Below, in pieces: positions 36,324 to 46,152 of a stretch of DNA of 64,000 bases. The notes under the pieces are model-generated. The model was not told where the DNA came from, did no database searches, and saw only the letters and a list, made by a program, of their open reading frames with translations. Location: NCBI RefSeq assembly GCF_011320115.1, contig NZ_JAANOZ010000005.1:186001-250000 (forward strand), given 5' to 3'. How positions within the stretch are numbered: position 1 is the first letter of the stretch; every line of letters starts with the position of its first letter. This DNA is from Croceibacterium segetis (lineage in GTDB: Bacteria; Pseudomonadota; Alphaproteobacteria; Sphingomonadales; Sphingomonadaceae). The translations under genes and the position numbers were made by a program.

Positions 36324-38989
36324 GTCCTGTCCTCCAGGTCTTGGCCGAAAGTCTCGGCCCAGGCTTCCGCGACTCCATGCCGCGCTTCTTCCACCGCGCG
36401 CAAGAGTGCGGCGAAATCGCGCGCTCCGCAGGCGGCGGCGAGCACGCGCCCCGCGCCTTCAGGTGGGACTTGCCCGTCGGGCGCCAGCAGGCGGGCAGCG
36501 ACCAGCAGACGCGTGAGCAAGTCGTGCTGCGCGCCGAACTGAGCCGGTAGCAGCCCAGCGAGGGAGAGCTCGGCGATTGCCCGGCCGAGATCCGGAGTGA
36601 AGCCGATGCGCTCGCGCAGCTGCAGGTAATGGATGATGAATTCGCAATCGATCAGACCGCCGCGCTGCAGCTTGGCGTCGAGCGGGCCGGTGGGCTTCTT
36701 GTTGGCGGCGATCTCGCCGCGCATCTTGAGGACGTCGGCGCGCAACTTCTCGGGCTCGCGCTCCTGTCGCAGTACCGCGTCGATGATCCGCTGCAGCTCG
36801 GCTTTCGCGGCGTCCGGACCGAACAGCGGCCGCGCGCGAGCAAGCGCCATGTGCTCCCAGGTCCAGGCGTCCTTGCGCTGGTAGCGCGCGAAGCTGTCCA
36901 GGCTGACGGCCAGCGGCCCTTGCGTCCCTTGCGGACGCAGTCGGGTGTCGATTTCGTAGAGAGCGCCGGCAGCGGTCGGCACGCTTAGCGCGGCGGTCAC
37001 ACGCTGCGCCAGGCGGTTGAAATAGAGCGACGCCGTCAGCGGGCGTTGGCCGTCCGATTCGGCTCCGATCTCTCCGGTAAAGAGGTAGATCACGTCGAGA
37101 TCGGAAGCGTGTGTGAGCGCGCCGCCGCCGAGGCGGCCGAGCCCGAGAACGAGCAGGTCGCCGCCAGCGATGCGACCGTGCACCGCCTCGAACTCCTCGA
37201 TTGCCGCGGATGCCCCGCTGTCCAGCGCTGCTTCGGCCACGCGGGCGAGGCCGGCGGCGATTTCCAGCGGATCGTGCTGCGCCTCAACCAGTTGCACCCC
37301 CAGCGCAAAGCGCGCCTCGCCGACGACCGCACGAATCCGGTCGAGCCGCCGCTCGTAGTCCTCCGGCGCCTCGCGCATCTGGACGGCCAGCTCGTCCACC
37401 GAACTCGGCAGGTCGAGCGCGCGGGTATCGATCAGCGCATCGAGCCATTCGGGATGGCGACCGAGGCCTTCGGCGAGCGGCTCGGCGAGGGTGACGAGGC
37501 GCAGGACCTGGTCGAGGAGGCCCGGCCGGGCTTCGAACAGGCGGAACAGGTTGATCGCGGTGGAGACACGCTCGAGCACGGTTTCGAGACGAGTCATCGC
37601 CCGCTCGGGCTCGGGCGCGGCAGCGAGCGCCTCGACCAGCGCCGGCCGCAGCGCCGCGAGCGCCGCCCGCGCCTCGGAGCCGCGCAGCGTGCGCAAGGTG
37701 TCACGCCATTTGTCGATGCGGACCTCGATCCGCGCGACGGTCGCCTCGTCGCGCGCGGAAGGACGCGCCGGGCGGTCCTCGTCGCCGCCCAGAAGCGTGT
37801 CGTAGCGTGACGCCACGCGCGCCGTGATCGCTCGCAGCTCGTCGATCAGCGCGGTTCCATCCGGGAGGCCATCGAGACGCGCGACATTGTCGATCGCGGC
37901 GGTCTCGATGGGCAGCGAATGGGTCTGTCGGTCATCGACCATCTGGAGGCGGTGCTCGACGACGCGGAGGCGGTCGTAGCTCTCGCCGAGCATGGCGGCG
38001 TCGCCAGGCGAGACGATCCCCGCTTCGGCGAGCGCGTCAAGCGCGGCCCGGGTGCCGCGCACTTGCAGCGCCGGGTGGCGGCCGCCGTGGATTAGCTGCT
38101 GGGTCTGGGCGAAGAATTCGATCTCCCGGATGCCGCCGCGCCCGCGCTTAAGATCGTAGCCGGGCCCCGGCTCGGCTGGCCCCTTGTGGTGGTCGCGAAT
38201 CCGCGCGGTCAGCCGGCGGATTTCCTCGAGTGCGGTGAAATCGAGGCTGCGGCGCCAGACGAACGGGGAAATCGCGGCGAGGAAGGCTTCGCCGGCGGCG
38301 ACATCGCCGGCAGCCGCTCGCGCGCGAATGAAGGCGGCGCGCTCCCAGGCGAGTGCCGAGCTCTCGTAATGCGTCAGCGCGGCGTCGAACGAAATCGCCA
38401 GCGGACTCACTTCCGACGCCGGGCGCAGGCGGAGGTCGACGCGGAAGACGTAGCCATCGGCGGTCTGCTCGCTCAGCAGTGCGAGCAGAGCGCGGGCGTA
38501 GCGTTGGGCGGCCTCGGCCGGTTCGTCACGTTCCCGTCGTGGCAGGCAGCCGGGATCGTAGAGGAGGATGGGGTCAATGTCGGAACTGTAGTTAAGCTCC
38601 CGCGCACCCTGCTTACCGAGCGCGAGCGCCGTAAAGCCCACAGCTTCGGCAGTGGGCACGCGCCGCCGAATCGCCTCGGTCATCGCGGCATCGAGCGCGC
38701 GGTCGGCGAAGTTGCTCAATTCACGCATCACGCGCGGCAGGGCAAAGGCGCCGGCAAGGTCGCCGACGGCAAGCGCCACGGCCAGCGCCGAGCGTTCGCG
38801 GCGCAAGCCGCCGCCCACATCGTCGTCTTCGCCCACTGCGCGGGCATGGGCGAGCGCCTGGTCGCCGTGGCCCTGGGCCAACAGCGCCTCGAGCTCGGGC
38901 TGCCGGTCGAGCCCGAGCGCGAGGAACGGAGCATGCCCTCGCGCCCGCGCAAGCGCGCCCGCCCAGTCCGCTTGCGAGAGATGGGTCAT
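36320..38989 (-). CDS. glnE: glutamine synthetase adenylyltransferase/deadenylylase
   Basis: GlnE adds and removes AMP on glutamine synthetase according to PII state. The 889 residues hold two nucleotidyltransferase domains: the N-terminal one with LNYSSDIDPILLYD (deadenylylation half) and the C-terminal one with LGRLGGGALTHASDLDVIYLF (adenylylation half), separated by a helical regulatory middle. GAGGAG precedes the ATG. It is somewhat shorter than the 946-residue E. coli enzyme but complete at both ends. Its regulator GlnK is encoded at 44.4 kb. Confidence 0.95.
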   Translation of the reverse strand: MTHLSQADWAGALARARGHAPFLALGLDRQPELEALLAQGHGDQALAHARAVGEDDDVGGGLRRERSALAVALAVGDLAGAFALPRVMRELSNFADRALDAAMTEAIRRRVPTAEAVGFTALALGKQGARELNYSSDIDPILLYDPGCLPRRERDEPAEAAQRYARALLALLSEQTADGYVFRVDLRLRPASEVSPLAISFDAALTHYESSALAWERAAFIRARAAAGDVAAGEAFLAAISPFVWRRSLDFTALEEIRRLTARIRDHHKGPAEPGPGYDLKRGRGGIREIEFFAQTQQLIHGGRHPALQVRGTRAALDALAEAGIVSPGDAAMLGESYDRLRVVEHRLQMVDDRQTHSLPIETAAIDNVARLDGLPDGTALIDELRAITARVASRYDTLLGGDEDRPARPSARDEATVARIEVRIDKWRDTLRTLRGSEARAALAALRPALVEALAAAPEPERAMTRLETVLERVSTAINLFRLFEARPGLLDQVLRLVTLAEPLAEGLGRHPEWLDALIDTRALDLPSSVDELAVQMREAPEDYERRLDRIRAVVGEARFALGVQLVEAQHDPLEIAAGLARVAEAALDSGASAAIEEFEAVHGRIAGGDLLVLGLGRLGGGALTHASDLDVIYLFTGEIGAESDGQRPLTASLYFNRLAQRVTAALSVPTAAGALYEIDTRLRPQGTQGPLAVSLDSFARYQRKDAWTWEHMALARARPLFGPDAAKAELQRIIDAVLRQEREPEKLRADVLKMRGEIAANKKPTGPLDAKLQRGGLIDCEFIIHYLQLRERIGFTPDLGRAIAELSLAGLLPAQFGAQHDLLTRLLVAARLLAPDGQVPPEGAGRVLAAACGARDFAALLRAVEEARHGVAEAWAETFGQDLEDRT

Positions 38990-39107
38990 CGCTCCTCACC
39001 TGCATGGGCTGGGCGGTAAGGGCAAGGGGCGCTTGTGGCGCGGCGGCGGCTTTGCCAAGGGAACGTCCGACGCCGTTGCCACGCCGAGCCCTTGGGATGC
39101 CCCTTCG

Positions 39108-40103
39108 ATGACCACACCGCTACCGATGCCGGCCGAATTCTCCGAGCAGGAATGGATCTGGATCGGCTTTCCGCACGACGCATCGTTGTGGGAAGAGTCA
39201 CTGGTTCCGGCGCAACAGCAGATCGCCGCTTATGCCAACGCCGTCGCCGAGACCGGGCAGCAGGTCCGACTTGTGGTGCACGACGCGGCCAACGAAGCAC
39301 ACGCGCGGGGGCTGGTGAGCGGGTCGGTCGTGCTTGAGCGGCACCCATATGGCGACATCTGGTTGCGCGATACTGGGCCCCTGGTTCTGTTCGACACGAC
39401 CGGCAGACGGTTCGCCCGCAAGTTCGGCTTCAACGGCTGGGGCGGCAAGTACGACGACATGGACGGCGATCAGGAAGTCGGCGCATCGCTCGCCAAGGCG
39501 GCCGGCCTGCCGCTCGAACTATCAGACTGGATTCTCGAGGGAGGGGCGATCGAGACCGACGGCATGGGGCTGGCGGTCACCACCGAGCAATGCCTGCTCA
39601 ATCCGAATCGCAACCCTAGTCTGTCGCGGGCGGACATCGAGGAACGCCTCCGGCTTGAGTTGGGCCTGCGCGACGTTCTGTGGCTCGGCGAGGGGCTCGT
39701 CTGCGACCACACCGACGGGCATGTCGACAACCTTGCCCGCTTCGTCGCCCCCGGCGAGCTGGCGATCCCTCTGGCGACAGGCCCCGACGATCCCAACGCG
39801 GCGATCTATGAAGATGCCCGCGCGCGCGCGCGCGGCTTCGGGCTGATCGTCCGCGACGTCCCTTCACCGGGGAGGATCGAAGCGGGTAGCCAGGTCGAGC
39901 CGGCCAGCTACATGAACTTTGCCGTCTGCAACGACATCGTTGTCGTGCCGACTTACGCAACGGTCCACGACGCCGACGGGGTCGCCGCCATCGGCGAGCT
40001 GTTTCCCGACCGCGCGACGATCGGCATCCCGGCCGATGCCGTGCTCACCGGCGGCGGCAGCTTCCATTGCGCCAGCCAGCAGGTGCCCAGGCGGCCGCGT
40101 TAG
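39108..40103 (+). CDS. aguA: agmatine deiminase family protein
   Basis: This 331-residue guanidino-group-modifying enzyme is of the pentein fold, expected to hydrolyse agmatine to N-carbamoylputrescine or act on a peptidyl-arginine. Catalytic landmarks are the first block GDIWLRDTGPL, WGGKYDDMDGDQ, the GGAIETDG loop, the DHTDGHVDNLARF block with the histidine, and the nucleophile Cys321 in GGGSFHCASQQVP. ATG 39108 gives the usual family start. No polyamine gene lies beside it. Confidence 0.88.
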   Translation: MTTPLPMPAEFSEQEWIWIGFPHDASLWEESLVPAQQQIAAYANAVAETGQQVRLVVHDAANEAHARGLVSGSVVLERHPYGDIWLRDTGPLVLFDTTGRRFARKFGFNGWGGKYDDMDGDQEVGASLAKAAGLPLELSDWILEGGAIETDGMGLAVTTEQCLLNPNRNPSLSRADIEERLRLELGLRDVLWLGEGLVCDHTDGHVDNLARFVAPGELAIPLATGPDDPNAAIYEDARARARGFGLIVRDVPSPGRIEAGSQVEPASYMNFAVCNDIVVVPTYATVHDADGVAAIGELFPDRATIGIPADAVLTGGGSFHCASQQVPRRPR

Positions 40104-40138
40104 CGCTTCGTTAGCGATTGTGGCGGACAATTCCCGCC

Positions 40139-40261
40139 ATGACCCGCGCCGTCGCCTACGCTCGCCAAGTTACGTTCGACACCGTCGAAGCGGCGCGTTC
40201 GGTCATCGTGGCCGCTTGTGCCCTGGCGTTGATTGCCGCCGGCCAGGCGCTCCCCTTTTAG
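40139..40261 (+). CDS. possible 40-residue membrane protein
   Basis: An ATG follows a GGCGGACAA stretch, and 40 codons encode a polar first half (TRAVAYARQVTFDTVEAARS) and a hydrophobic helix ending LPF and TAG. The start lies within a short hairpin (GGCGG, CCGCC). It reads like a small membrane protein, and it fills the gap after the deiminase gene. No homologue is known to me. Confidence 0.4.
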   Translation: MTRAVAYARQVTFDTVEAARSVIVAACALALIAAGQALPF

Positions 40262-40340
40262 AGAAAGTCATGCCGCGGGCGCGCATGTTCGCCCGCTGAC
40301 GAGCGCGGGCCTAACGCCAAGTAAATAGCGGAATCGGCAG

Positions 40341-40940
40341 CTAGCCCGGCGAATAGGCCTCGCTGAGAGCTGCTGCGACAAGCGCGTCTATCGCCCACCG
40401 ACGCACTTCGCGCGCCTCGTTCTCGCCGAGGCCGACGACGTCGTTGAGCGCGAGGAAGCCCTCAGTGCCAACGACCATCGCCAGCGCTTGCGCCAGCCGC
40501 GTGGTGCGCGTCCAGCCGAGGCGCGGCTCGAACGGCGCGAGCGCCTGCTCGAGCAGCGGCACCCGGCGATTCTGGCGCAGCGGCGGCTCGTCCGCCGCGC
40601 GGCCTATCGAGCGCTCGAGCATGCGCGCGAGCATCAGCCGCAGCGGCACTTCTTGCGCGCGGCAGGCCTTGTCGAAGGTGTCGTCGACCAGCGCGATGCG
40701 ATCGAACGGATCGCTTGGGGCCTGGGCGTCGAACAGGTCGGTCGCCTCGGGAACCATCAGGTCGACCGCCGCCTCGCTCAGCAGCGCGTCGAGACCGGGG
40801 AAGTAGCGGTAGGCCGTAGCGCGCGAGACCATGGCCTCCTCGGCGATCTCGTCGAGGCTCGGCTTGCTCCCGCGCTTGAGCAAGGCGCCCGCGGCGCGGA
40901 CGATCGCCTGCCGGGTGCGCGCCTTTTGGTTGGCTCTCAC
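40341..40940 (-). CDS. TetR/AcrR family regulator
   Basis: This 199-residue repressor-type protein has an N-terminal helix-turn-helix (TRQAIVRAAGALLKRGSKPSLDEIAEEAMVSRAT type pattern, residues 8-45, with AYRYFPG after it) and an all-helical ligand domain. It starts at GTG 40938-40940, overlapping the stop of the SnoaL-like gene (GTGA). It may repress that gene and itself; two palindromes lie in the promoter region at 41371-41401. Confidence 0.88.
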   Translation of the reverse strand: MRANQKARTRQAIVRAAGALLKRGSKPSLDEIAEEAMVSRATAYRYFPGLDALLSEAAVDLMVPEATDLFDAQAPSDPFDRIALVDDTFDKACRAQEVPLRLMLARMLERSIGRAADEPPLRQNRRVPLLEQALAPFEPRLGWTRTTRLAQALAMVVGTEGFLALNDVVGLGENEAREVRRWAIDALVAAALSEAYSPG

Positions 40941-41350
40941 GCCAGTTGCTGCGCGATAGCGGCGCTGTCGAGCCAGACCTGCTCGCCGGCGATCCTGCCG
41001 TCTTCGGCGAAGCGCAGGACGTGGAGCAGGCGGAATTCGAGCGGGCGGCCGCGACCCTCGAAGCCGAACGGGCGGCCCACGGCCTTGCCGCGCCAGATCG
41101 ATTCGTCGACCATGAAGCCATCGCCATAAAGCCGGCGCACGCTGCGGACCTGGCCCTCAGCGAGATCGGCGAACAGGCTTTCGTAGAACGCGCGCGCCTG
41201 GGCCGGGCTGCGGCTCGGGCCGAGCGGCCAGCCGACGATGTCGTGCTCGACGTCGTCGGTGAGGGTCGACAGGACGCCCTCGACATCGTCGCGCGCTTCG
41301 AAGCCGAAGTGCTCGTCGAGCTTGGCGTCCATCTGGGCCGGAGTCAGCAT
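40937..41350 (-). CDS. SnoaL-like/NTF2-fold protein
   Basis: This 137-residue protein has the NTF2-like cone fold, with the usual hydrophobic and aromatic core (ARAFYESLFADL, DESIWRG, EFRLLHVLRF). Members include polyketide cyclases, isomerases and inactive binders, so activity is not predictable. I choose ATG 41348-41350, with AGGGG 8 bp upstream, over a GTG at 41359. It heads the operon with the TetR gene. Confidence 0.85.
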   Translation of the reverse strand: MLTPAQMDAKLDEHFGFEARDDVEGVLSTLTDDVEHDIVGWPLGPSRSPAQARAFYESLFADLAEGQVRSVRRLYGDGFMVDESIWRGKAVGRPFGFEGRGRPLEFRLLHVLRFAEDGRIAGEQVWLDSAAIAQQLA

Positions 41351-41370
41351 GCGAATCACCCCTGAAGTTG

Positions 41371-41401
41371 GATATATATCGCATAACGAGATTATAGTCT
41401 C
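41371..41401. promoter_or_regulatory. candidate operator pair between SnoaL/TetR and prfC
   Basis: In an AT-rich island, GATATATATC (41371-41380) is a perfect 10-bp palindrome. GAGATTATAGTCTC (41388-41401) is a 14-bp palindrome with two mismatched pairs counted as one step each. They lie just upstream of the SnoaL start and about 50 bp before prfC. Such elements fit TetR autoregulation. Inference only. Confidence 0.4.
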
Positions 41402-41451
41402 ATGTAAAGACGGTGGACGCGCCGCGGGGGCACCGCTAACCGCGCGCCTCC

Positions 41452-42972
41452 ATGTCCAACCGTCGTACCTTCGCGATCATCTCGCACCCCGACGCGGGGA
41501 AGACCACGCTTACCGAGAAGCTGTTGCTTCAGGGCGGCGCGATCCATCTCGCCGGTGAGGTCAAGGCGCGCGGGGCTGCGCGGCGTGCACGGTCGGACTG
41601 GATGAAGATCGAACAGCAGCGCGGCATCTCGGTGACCAGCTCGGTGATGACCTTCGAGCGCGACGGCATCGTCTTCAACTTGCTCGATACGCCCGGCCAC
41701 GAAGACTTTTCCGAAGACACCTACCGCACGCTGACCGCGGTGGATTCGGCGATCATGGTGCTCGACGCTGCCAAGGGCATCGAGCCGCAGACGCGCAAGC
41801 TGTTCGAAGTCTGCCGGCTGCGCTCGGTGCCGATCATTACCTTCGTCAACAAGGTCGACCGCGAGGGCCGCTCGCCGTTCGAGCTGCTCGACGAAGTGGC
41901 CGACTTGCTCGCGCTCGACGTCTCGCCGCAAAGCTGGCCGGTCGGCATGGGCGGGATGTTCGAAGGCGTGCTCGATTTCGCGACCGGCGCGATCAGCCGC
42001 CCGGAAGGGCCGAGCAAGGAATTCCTCGGCAAACGCGACACCGGCGCCGAGCTGCCCCCCGGGATCGCTGACGAGATCGAGCTAGCCCGCGGCGGCTATC
42101 CCGAGTTCGACGTCGAAGCTTACCGCCACGGCGACCTGACGCCGGTCTATTTCGGCTCGGCGCTGAAGAACTTCGGCGTGGCCGAGCTGATCGATGCGAT
42201 CGCCAAGTACGCGCCGCCGCCGCGCCCGCAGCCGAGCGCGAATGGGCCGATCAGTCCGGAGCGCGACGAGGTCACCGGCTTCGTGTTCAAGGTCCAGGCC
42301 AACATGGACCCACAGCACCGCGACCGCATCGCCTTCATGCGCATGGTGTCGGGCACCTTCAAACGCGGCATGAAGCTGACCCCTTCGGGCTCCGGCAAAC
42401 CGATCGCTGTGCACGCGCCTATCCTGTTCTTCGCCCAGGACCGCGAGATCGCCGATACCGCCGAGGCGGGCGACATTATCGGCATTCCCAATCACGGCAC
42501 GCTGCGGGTCGGTGACACGCTGAGCGAGAAAAACGACGTGCGCTTCACTGGGCTGCCCAATTTCGCGCCGGAAATCCTCCGCCGGGTCCAGCTCAAGGAC
42601 CCGACCAAGACCAAGCAGTTGCGCAAGGCGCTCGACGACCTTTCGGAAGAGGGCGTGATCCAAGTGTTCTACCCGGAGTTCGGCGCACAGTGGGTGGTCG
42701 GTGTGGTCGGGCAGCTGCAGCTCGAGGTGCTCGTCAGCCGGCTCGAGGCCGAATACAAGGTCGAAGCCGCGCTCGAGGCCTCGCCGTTTGCTACCGCGCG
42801 CTGGCTCAAGGGGCCGCAGGCGGCGCTCGACACGTTCGCCGAATTCAACCGCGCCAACCTCGCCAAGGATCGCGACGGCGACCCGGTGTTCATGGCGAAG
42901 AGCCCATGGGACGTCGGCTATCAACAGGAAAAGAATCCTGAACTGGTCTTCTCGGCGACCAAGGAACGCTAA
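41452..42972 (+). CDS. prfC: peptide chain release factor 3
   Basis: RF3 is a GTPase that recycles RF1/RF2 from the ribosome. The 506 residues contain HPDAGKTT (12-19), DTPGHEDF and NKVDRE switch and base motifs, and the RF3-type domain II/III (LILFFAQDR-like AHPILFFAQDRE, then RVQLKDPTKTKQL). The length (506) is close to the 529 of E. coli. It is the only gene on the plus strand before 43.0 kb and has its own promoter. Confidence 0.95.
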   Translation: MSNRRTFAIISHPDAGKTTLTEKLLLQGGAIHLAGEVKARGAARRARSDWMKIEQQRGISVTSSVMTFERDGIVFNLLDTPGHEDFSEDTYRTLTAVDSAIMVLDAAKGIEPQTRKLFEVCRLRSVPIITFVNKVDREGRSPFELLDEVADLLALDVSPQSWPVGMGGMFEGVLDFATGAISRPEGPSKEFLGKRDTGAELPPGIADEIELARGGYPEFDVEAYRHGDLTPVYFGSALKNFGVAELIDAIAKYAPPPRPQPSANGPISPERDEVTGFVFKVQANMDPQHRDRIAFMRMVSGTFKRGMKLTPSGSGKPIAVHAPILFFAQDREIADTAEAGDIIGIPNHGTLRVGDTLSEKNDVRFTGLPNFAPEILRRVQLKDPTKTKQLRKALDDLSEEGVIQVFYPEFGAQWVVGVVGQLQLEVLVSRLEAEYKVEAALEASPFATARWLKGPQAALDTFAEFNRANLAKDRDGDPVFMAKSPWDVGYQQEKNPELVFSATKER

Positions 42973-43009
42973 CCTTGCGGTCGCCCCGCCGGGACGATAG
43001 CCGTGCCAC

Positions 43010-43588
43010 ATGGCCGATTTCTTCGACGCGCTGACCGAACGGCACAGCGCGATGATCGCACAGCAGCCGGTGTTTTTCGTCGCCACGGCGGCGGAGGGCG
43101 CGCGGATCAATCTGAGCCCCAAAGGCTACGACTGCTTCCGCATCCTTTCGCCGACGCGTGTCGGGTACCTCGACCTCGGCGGCTCGGGCAACGAGACCAA
43201 CGCCCACCTCATGGCGGACGGGCGGATCACGCTGATGTTCTGCAATTTCCAGCAGCCGGCGCGGGTCCTGCGCATCTACGGGAAGGGTCAGCCGGTCGTC
43301 CCGTGGGACGGCGAGTGGGAGAAGCTCGCGCCGCATTTCACCCTGCTTCCGGGCACGCGACAGATCTTCGATATCGCGGTCGAAGGGGTGATGACGAGCT
43401 GCGGCTACGGCGTGCCGCTGATGAGCCTGGAACGCGAGCGACCGACGCTGCTGAAGAGCCACGCCAAGGCCGATCCGAACATTTGGGCGGGCAAGGCGCG
43501 TAATCACCGGCAGAGCATCGACGGCTTGCCGATCAAGACGACCGACCGCTACATCCCCGGCGCGCCGGGAACCGCGCCGGCCGACTGA
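43010..43588 (+). CDS. pyridoxamine-5'-phosphate-oxidase-fold protein
   Basis: This 192-residue split-barrel flavin/F420/heme-binding-type protein has the pattern VFFVATAA, INLSPKGYD and NETNAHLMADGRITLMFCNF, characteristic of the PPOX-type putative flavin-nucleotide oxidoreductases. It is too short and divergent to be true PdxH, so function is unknown. It sits 37 bp after prfC. Confidence 0.85.
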   Translation: MADFFDALTERHSAMIAQQPVFFVATAAEGARINLSPKGYDCFRILSPTRVGYLDLGGSGNETNAHLMADGRITLMFCNFQQPARVLRIYGKGQPVVPWDGEWEKLAPHFTLLPGTRQIFDIAVEGVMTSCGYGVPLMSLERERPTLLKSHAKADPNIWAGKARNHRQSIDGLPIKTTDRYIPGAPGTAPAD

Positions 43589-43604
43589 GCACTCTTACCC
43601 GACC

Positions 43605-44290
43605 GTGCAGCTCACTTTCGCCAGTTACAATATCCACAAGGCGGTCGGCCTCGACGGCCGGCGCGATCCCGAACGCATTCTCGCGGTGCTGCGCGAGATC
43701 GACGCCGACATCGTCGCGTTGCAGGAAGTCGATCGGCGGTTCGGCCTGCGGGCGTCCGTCCTGCCGCGCCAGGCGCTCGAGGAGCATGGCTGGTGCCCGG
43801 CGCCGTTGCGCATGAAAGCGGCGAGCATCGGCTGGCACGGCAACGCCATCCTCGTGCGCCGCGGGATCGAGATCGCGGCCGCCGAGCCGATCGACCTGCC
43901 CCGGCTCGAGCCGCGCGGCGCGGTCTGCGCGCATCTGCGGGTCGATGGAAATCCGCTTCACGTGGTCGGCATGCACCTCGACTTGTCGGGCATTCGCCGG
44001 ATGCACCAGATTCAGGCCATCCAGCTGCACATGAGCCAACGCGAAGGGCCGGCGGTGCTGATGGGCGACTTCAACGAATGGTCGCAGCGTCCCAGGTGCT
44101 TCACCGCTTTCGGCGAAGGCTGGACGGTTCTCTCTCCAGGACGCAGCTATCCCAGCCGCCGCCCGCTCGCGCAGCTCGACCGAATCGTCCATTCGCAAGG
44201 ATGGAGCTGCGAAAGCGTCGGCGTGCACCACAGCGCGCTGGCCGCCGTGGCCTCGGACCACCTGCCGGTGATGGCGCGGCTGACAATTGC

Positions 44291-44297
<7 letters not shown>
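43605..44297 (+). CDS. endonuclease/exonuclease/phosphatase-family protein
   Basis: This 230-residue metal-dependent phosphodiesterase of the DNase I-like fold has the key segments SYNIHKAVG (with the Asn), LQEVD, the MGDFNEW motif (Asp and Asn), and the C-terminal SDHLPV. It could act on DNA ends or on phospholipids/phosphoinositides. It starts at GTG 43605, 16 bp after the PPOX gene. The stop codon overlaps the first NtrC-like site of the glnK control region. Confidence 0.85.
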
Positions 44298-44782
<485 letters not shown>

Positions 44783-44802
44783 GAGACATGAGGGGAAATA
44801 TC

Positions 44803-46152
44803 ATGATCCGCAAATTTCTCTGCGGCGCCGGGGCCATTGGGGCCTCGATGTTCGTCGCAACCGCCGCCTGGGCGCAGGACGCCGCCGCTGCGGCGGCGCC
44901 GACCGTCGACAAGGGCGACACCGCCTGGATGATGACATCCTCGCTGCTCGTCCTGATGATGATCGTCCCCGGCCTCGCGCTGTTCTACGGCGGCCTGGTC
45001 CGGACCAAGAACATGCTTTCGGTGATGACCCAGGTGGGCGCCGTCGGCGCCCTCGCCATGCTGATCTGGGTCGGGTGGGGTTACTCGATGTCGTTCGGCA
45101 ACGACTTCTCCGGGGACTTCATCAAGCAGTTCATCTCGAACTTCGACAAGGCCTTCCTGATGGGTATCGGCCCGGACAGCACGGCGGCGACCTTTACCGC
45201 CGGCGTGGCTATCCCCGAGTACGTCTTCGTCTGCTTCCAGATGACCTTTGCGGCCATCACGGTCGCGCTGGTGCTAGGATCAGTCGTCGAACGCCTCAAG
45301 TTTTCGGCGGTCATGGTCTTCGCCGCGATCTGGCTGACGATCGTCTACTTCCCGATCGCCCATATGGTCTGGGCGGGCAGCGGCCTCTTCTTCGGCATGG
45401 GCGCGCTCGACTTCGCGGGCGGCACCGTGGTGCACATCAACTCGGGCGTTTCGGCACTTGTCGCCTGCCTGATGCTCGGCAAACGCATGGGCTATCCCGG
45501 TGAGCCGATGCCGCCGCACTCGCTGACGATGACGGCGATCGGCACCGGCCTGCTGTGGGTCGGCTGGTTCGGCTTCAACGCCGGCTCCGCGCTCGAAGCC
45601 AACGGCTCGGCCGGGCTGGCGATGATGAACACCTTCGTCGGAACGGCCGCGGGCGGCCTGGCGTGGATGGTCGCCGAGAAGATCGCAGGTCACAAGGCCT
45701 CGGCACTCGGCTTCTGCTCGGGCATCGTCGTGGGCCTGGTCGCCGTCACACCGGCGGCCGGCAACTCCGGACCGCTCGGCGCGATCGTCCTGTGCACCGT
45801 CGCCGCGTTTGTCTGCTATTTCGCGGTCACCAAGCTCAAGCCGAAGCTCGGCTACGACGACGCACTCGACACCTTTGGGGTGCACGGCGTGGGCGGAATG
45901 GTCGGCGCTTTGGGCACTGGCATCGTCTACTCCGCCGCGCTCGGCGGCCCGAGCGGCGATAGCTGGATGGGCATGGCTGCACAGCTCAAGGTCCAATTCT
46001 TGACCGTGGCGACGACGATCGCCTGGGCCGCCGTCGGTACCGCCATCGCAATCACCGTCGCCAAGGCGCTCACCGGCCTCAGGGTCGCGCCGGAAGTCGA
46101 GCTCGAGGGCCTCGACATCGGCGAGCACGGGGAGCGCGCTTACAACTACTGA
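44803..46152 (+). CDS. amtB: ammonium transporter
   Basis: AmtB conducts ammonium/ammonia as a trimer. The 449-residue protein starts with a cleavable signal peptide (about 23 residues, AWA before QD) and then 11 membrane helices, with WMMTSSLLVLMMIVPGLALFYGG at the first and the pore histidine segments VVHINSG (twin-His first position) and FGVHGVGG (second). AGGGG precedes the ATG. Shared with glnK under nitrogen control. Confidence 0.96.
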   Translation: MIRKFLCGAGAIGASMFVATAAWAQDAAAAAAPTVDKGDTAWMMTSSLLVLMMIVPGLALFYGGLVRTKNMLSVMTQVGAVGALAMLIWVGWGYSMSFGNDFSGDFIKQFISNFDKAFLMGIGPDSTAATFTAGVAIPEYVFVCFQMTFAAITVALVLGSVVERLKFSAVMVFAAIWLTIVYFPIAHMVWAGSGLFFGMGALDFAGGTVVHINSGVSALVACLMLGKRMGYPGEPMPPHSLTMTAIGTGLLWVGWFGFNAGSALEANGSAGLAMMNTFVGTAAGGLAWMVAEKIAGHKASALGFCSGIVVGLVAVTPAAGNSGPLGAIVLCTVAAFVCYFAVTKLKPKLGYDDALDTFGVHGVGGMVGALGTGIVYSAALGGPSGDSWMGMAAQLKVQFLTVATTIAWAAVGTAIAITVAKALTGLRVAPEVELEGLDIGEHGERAYNY

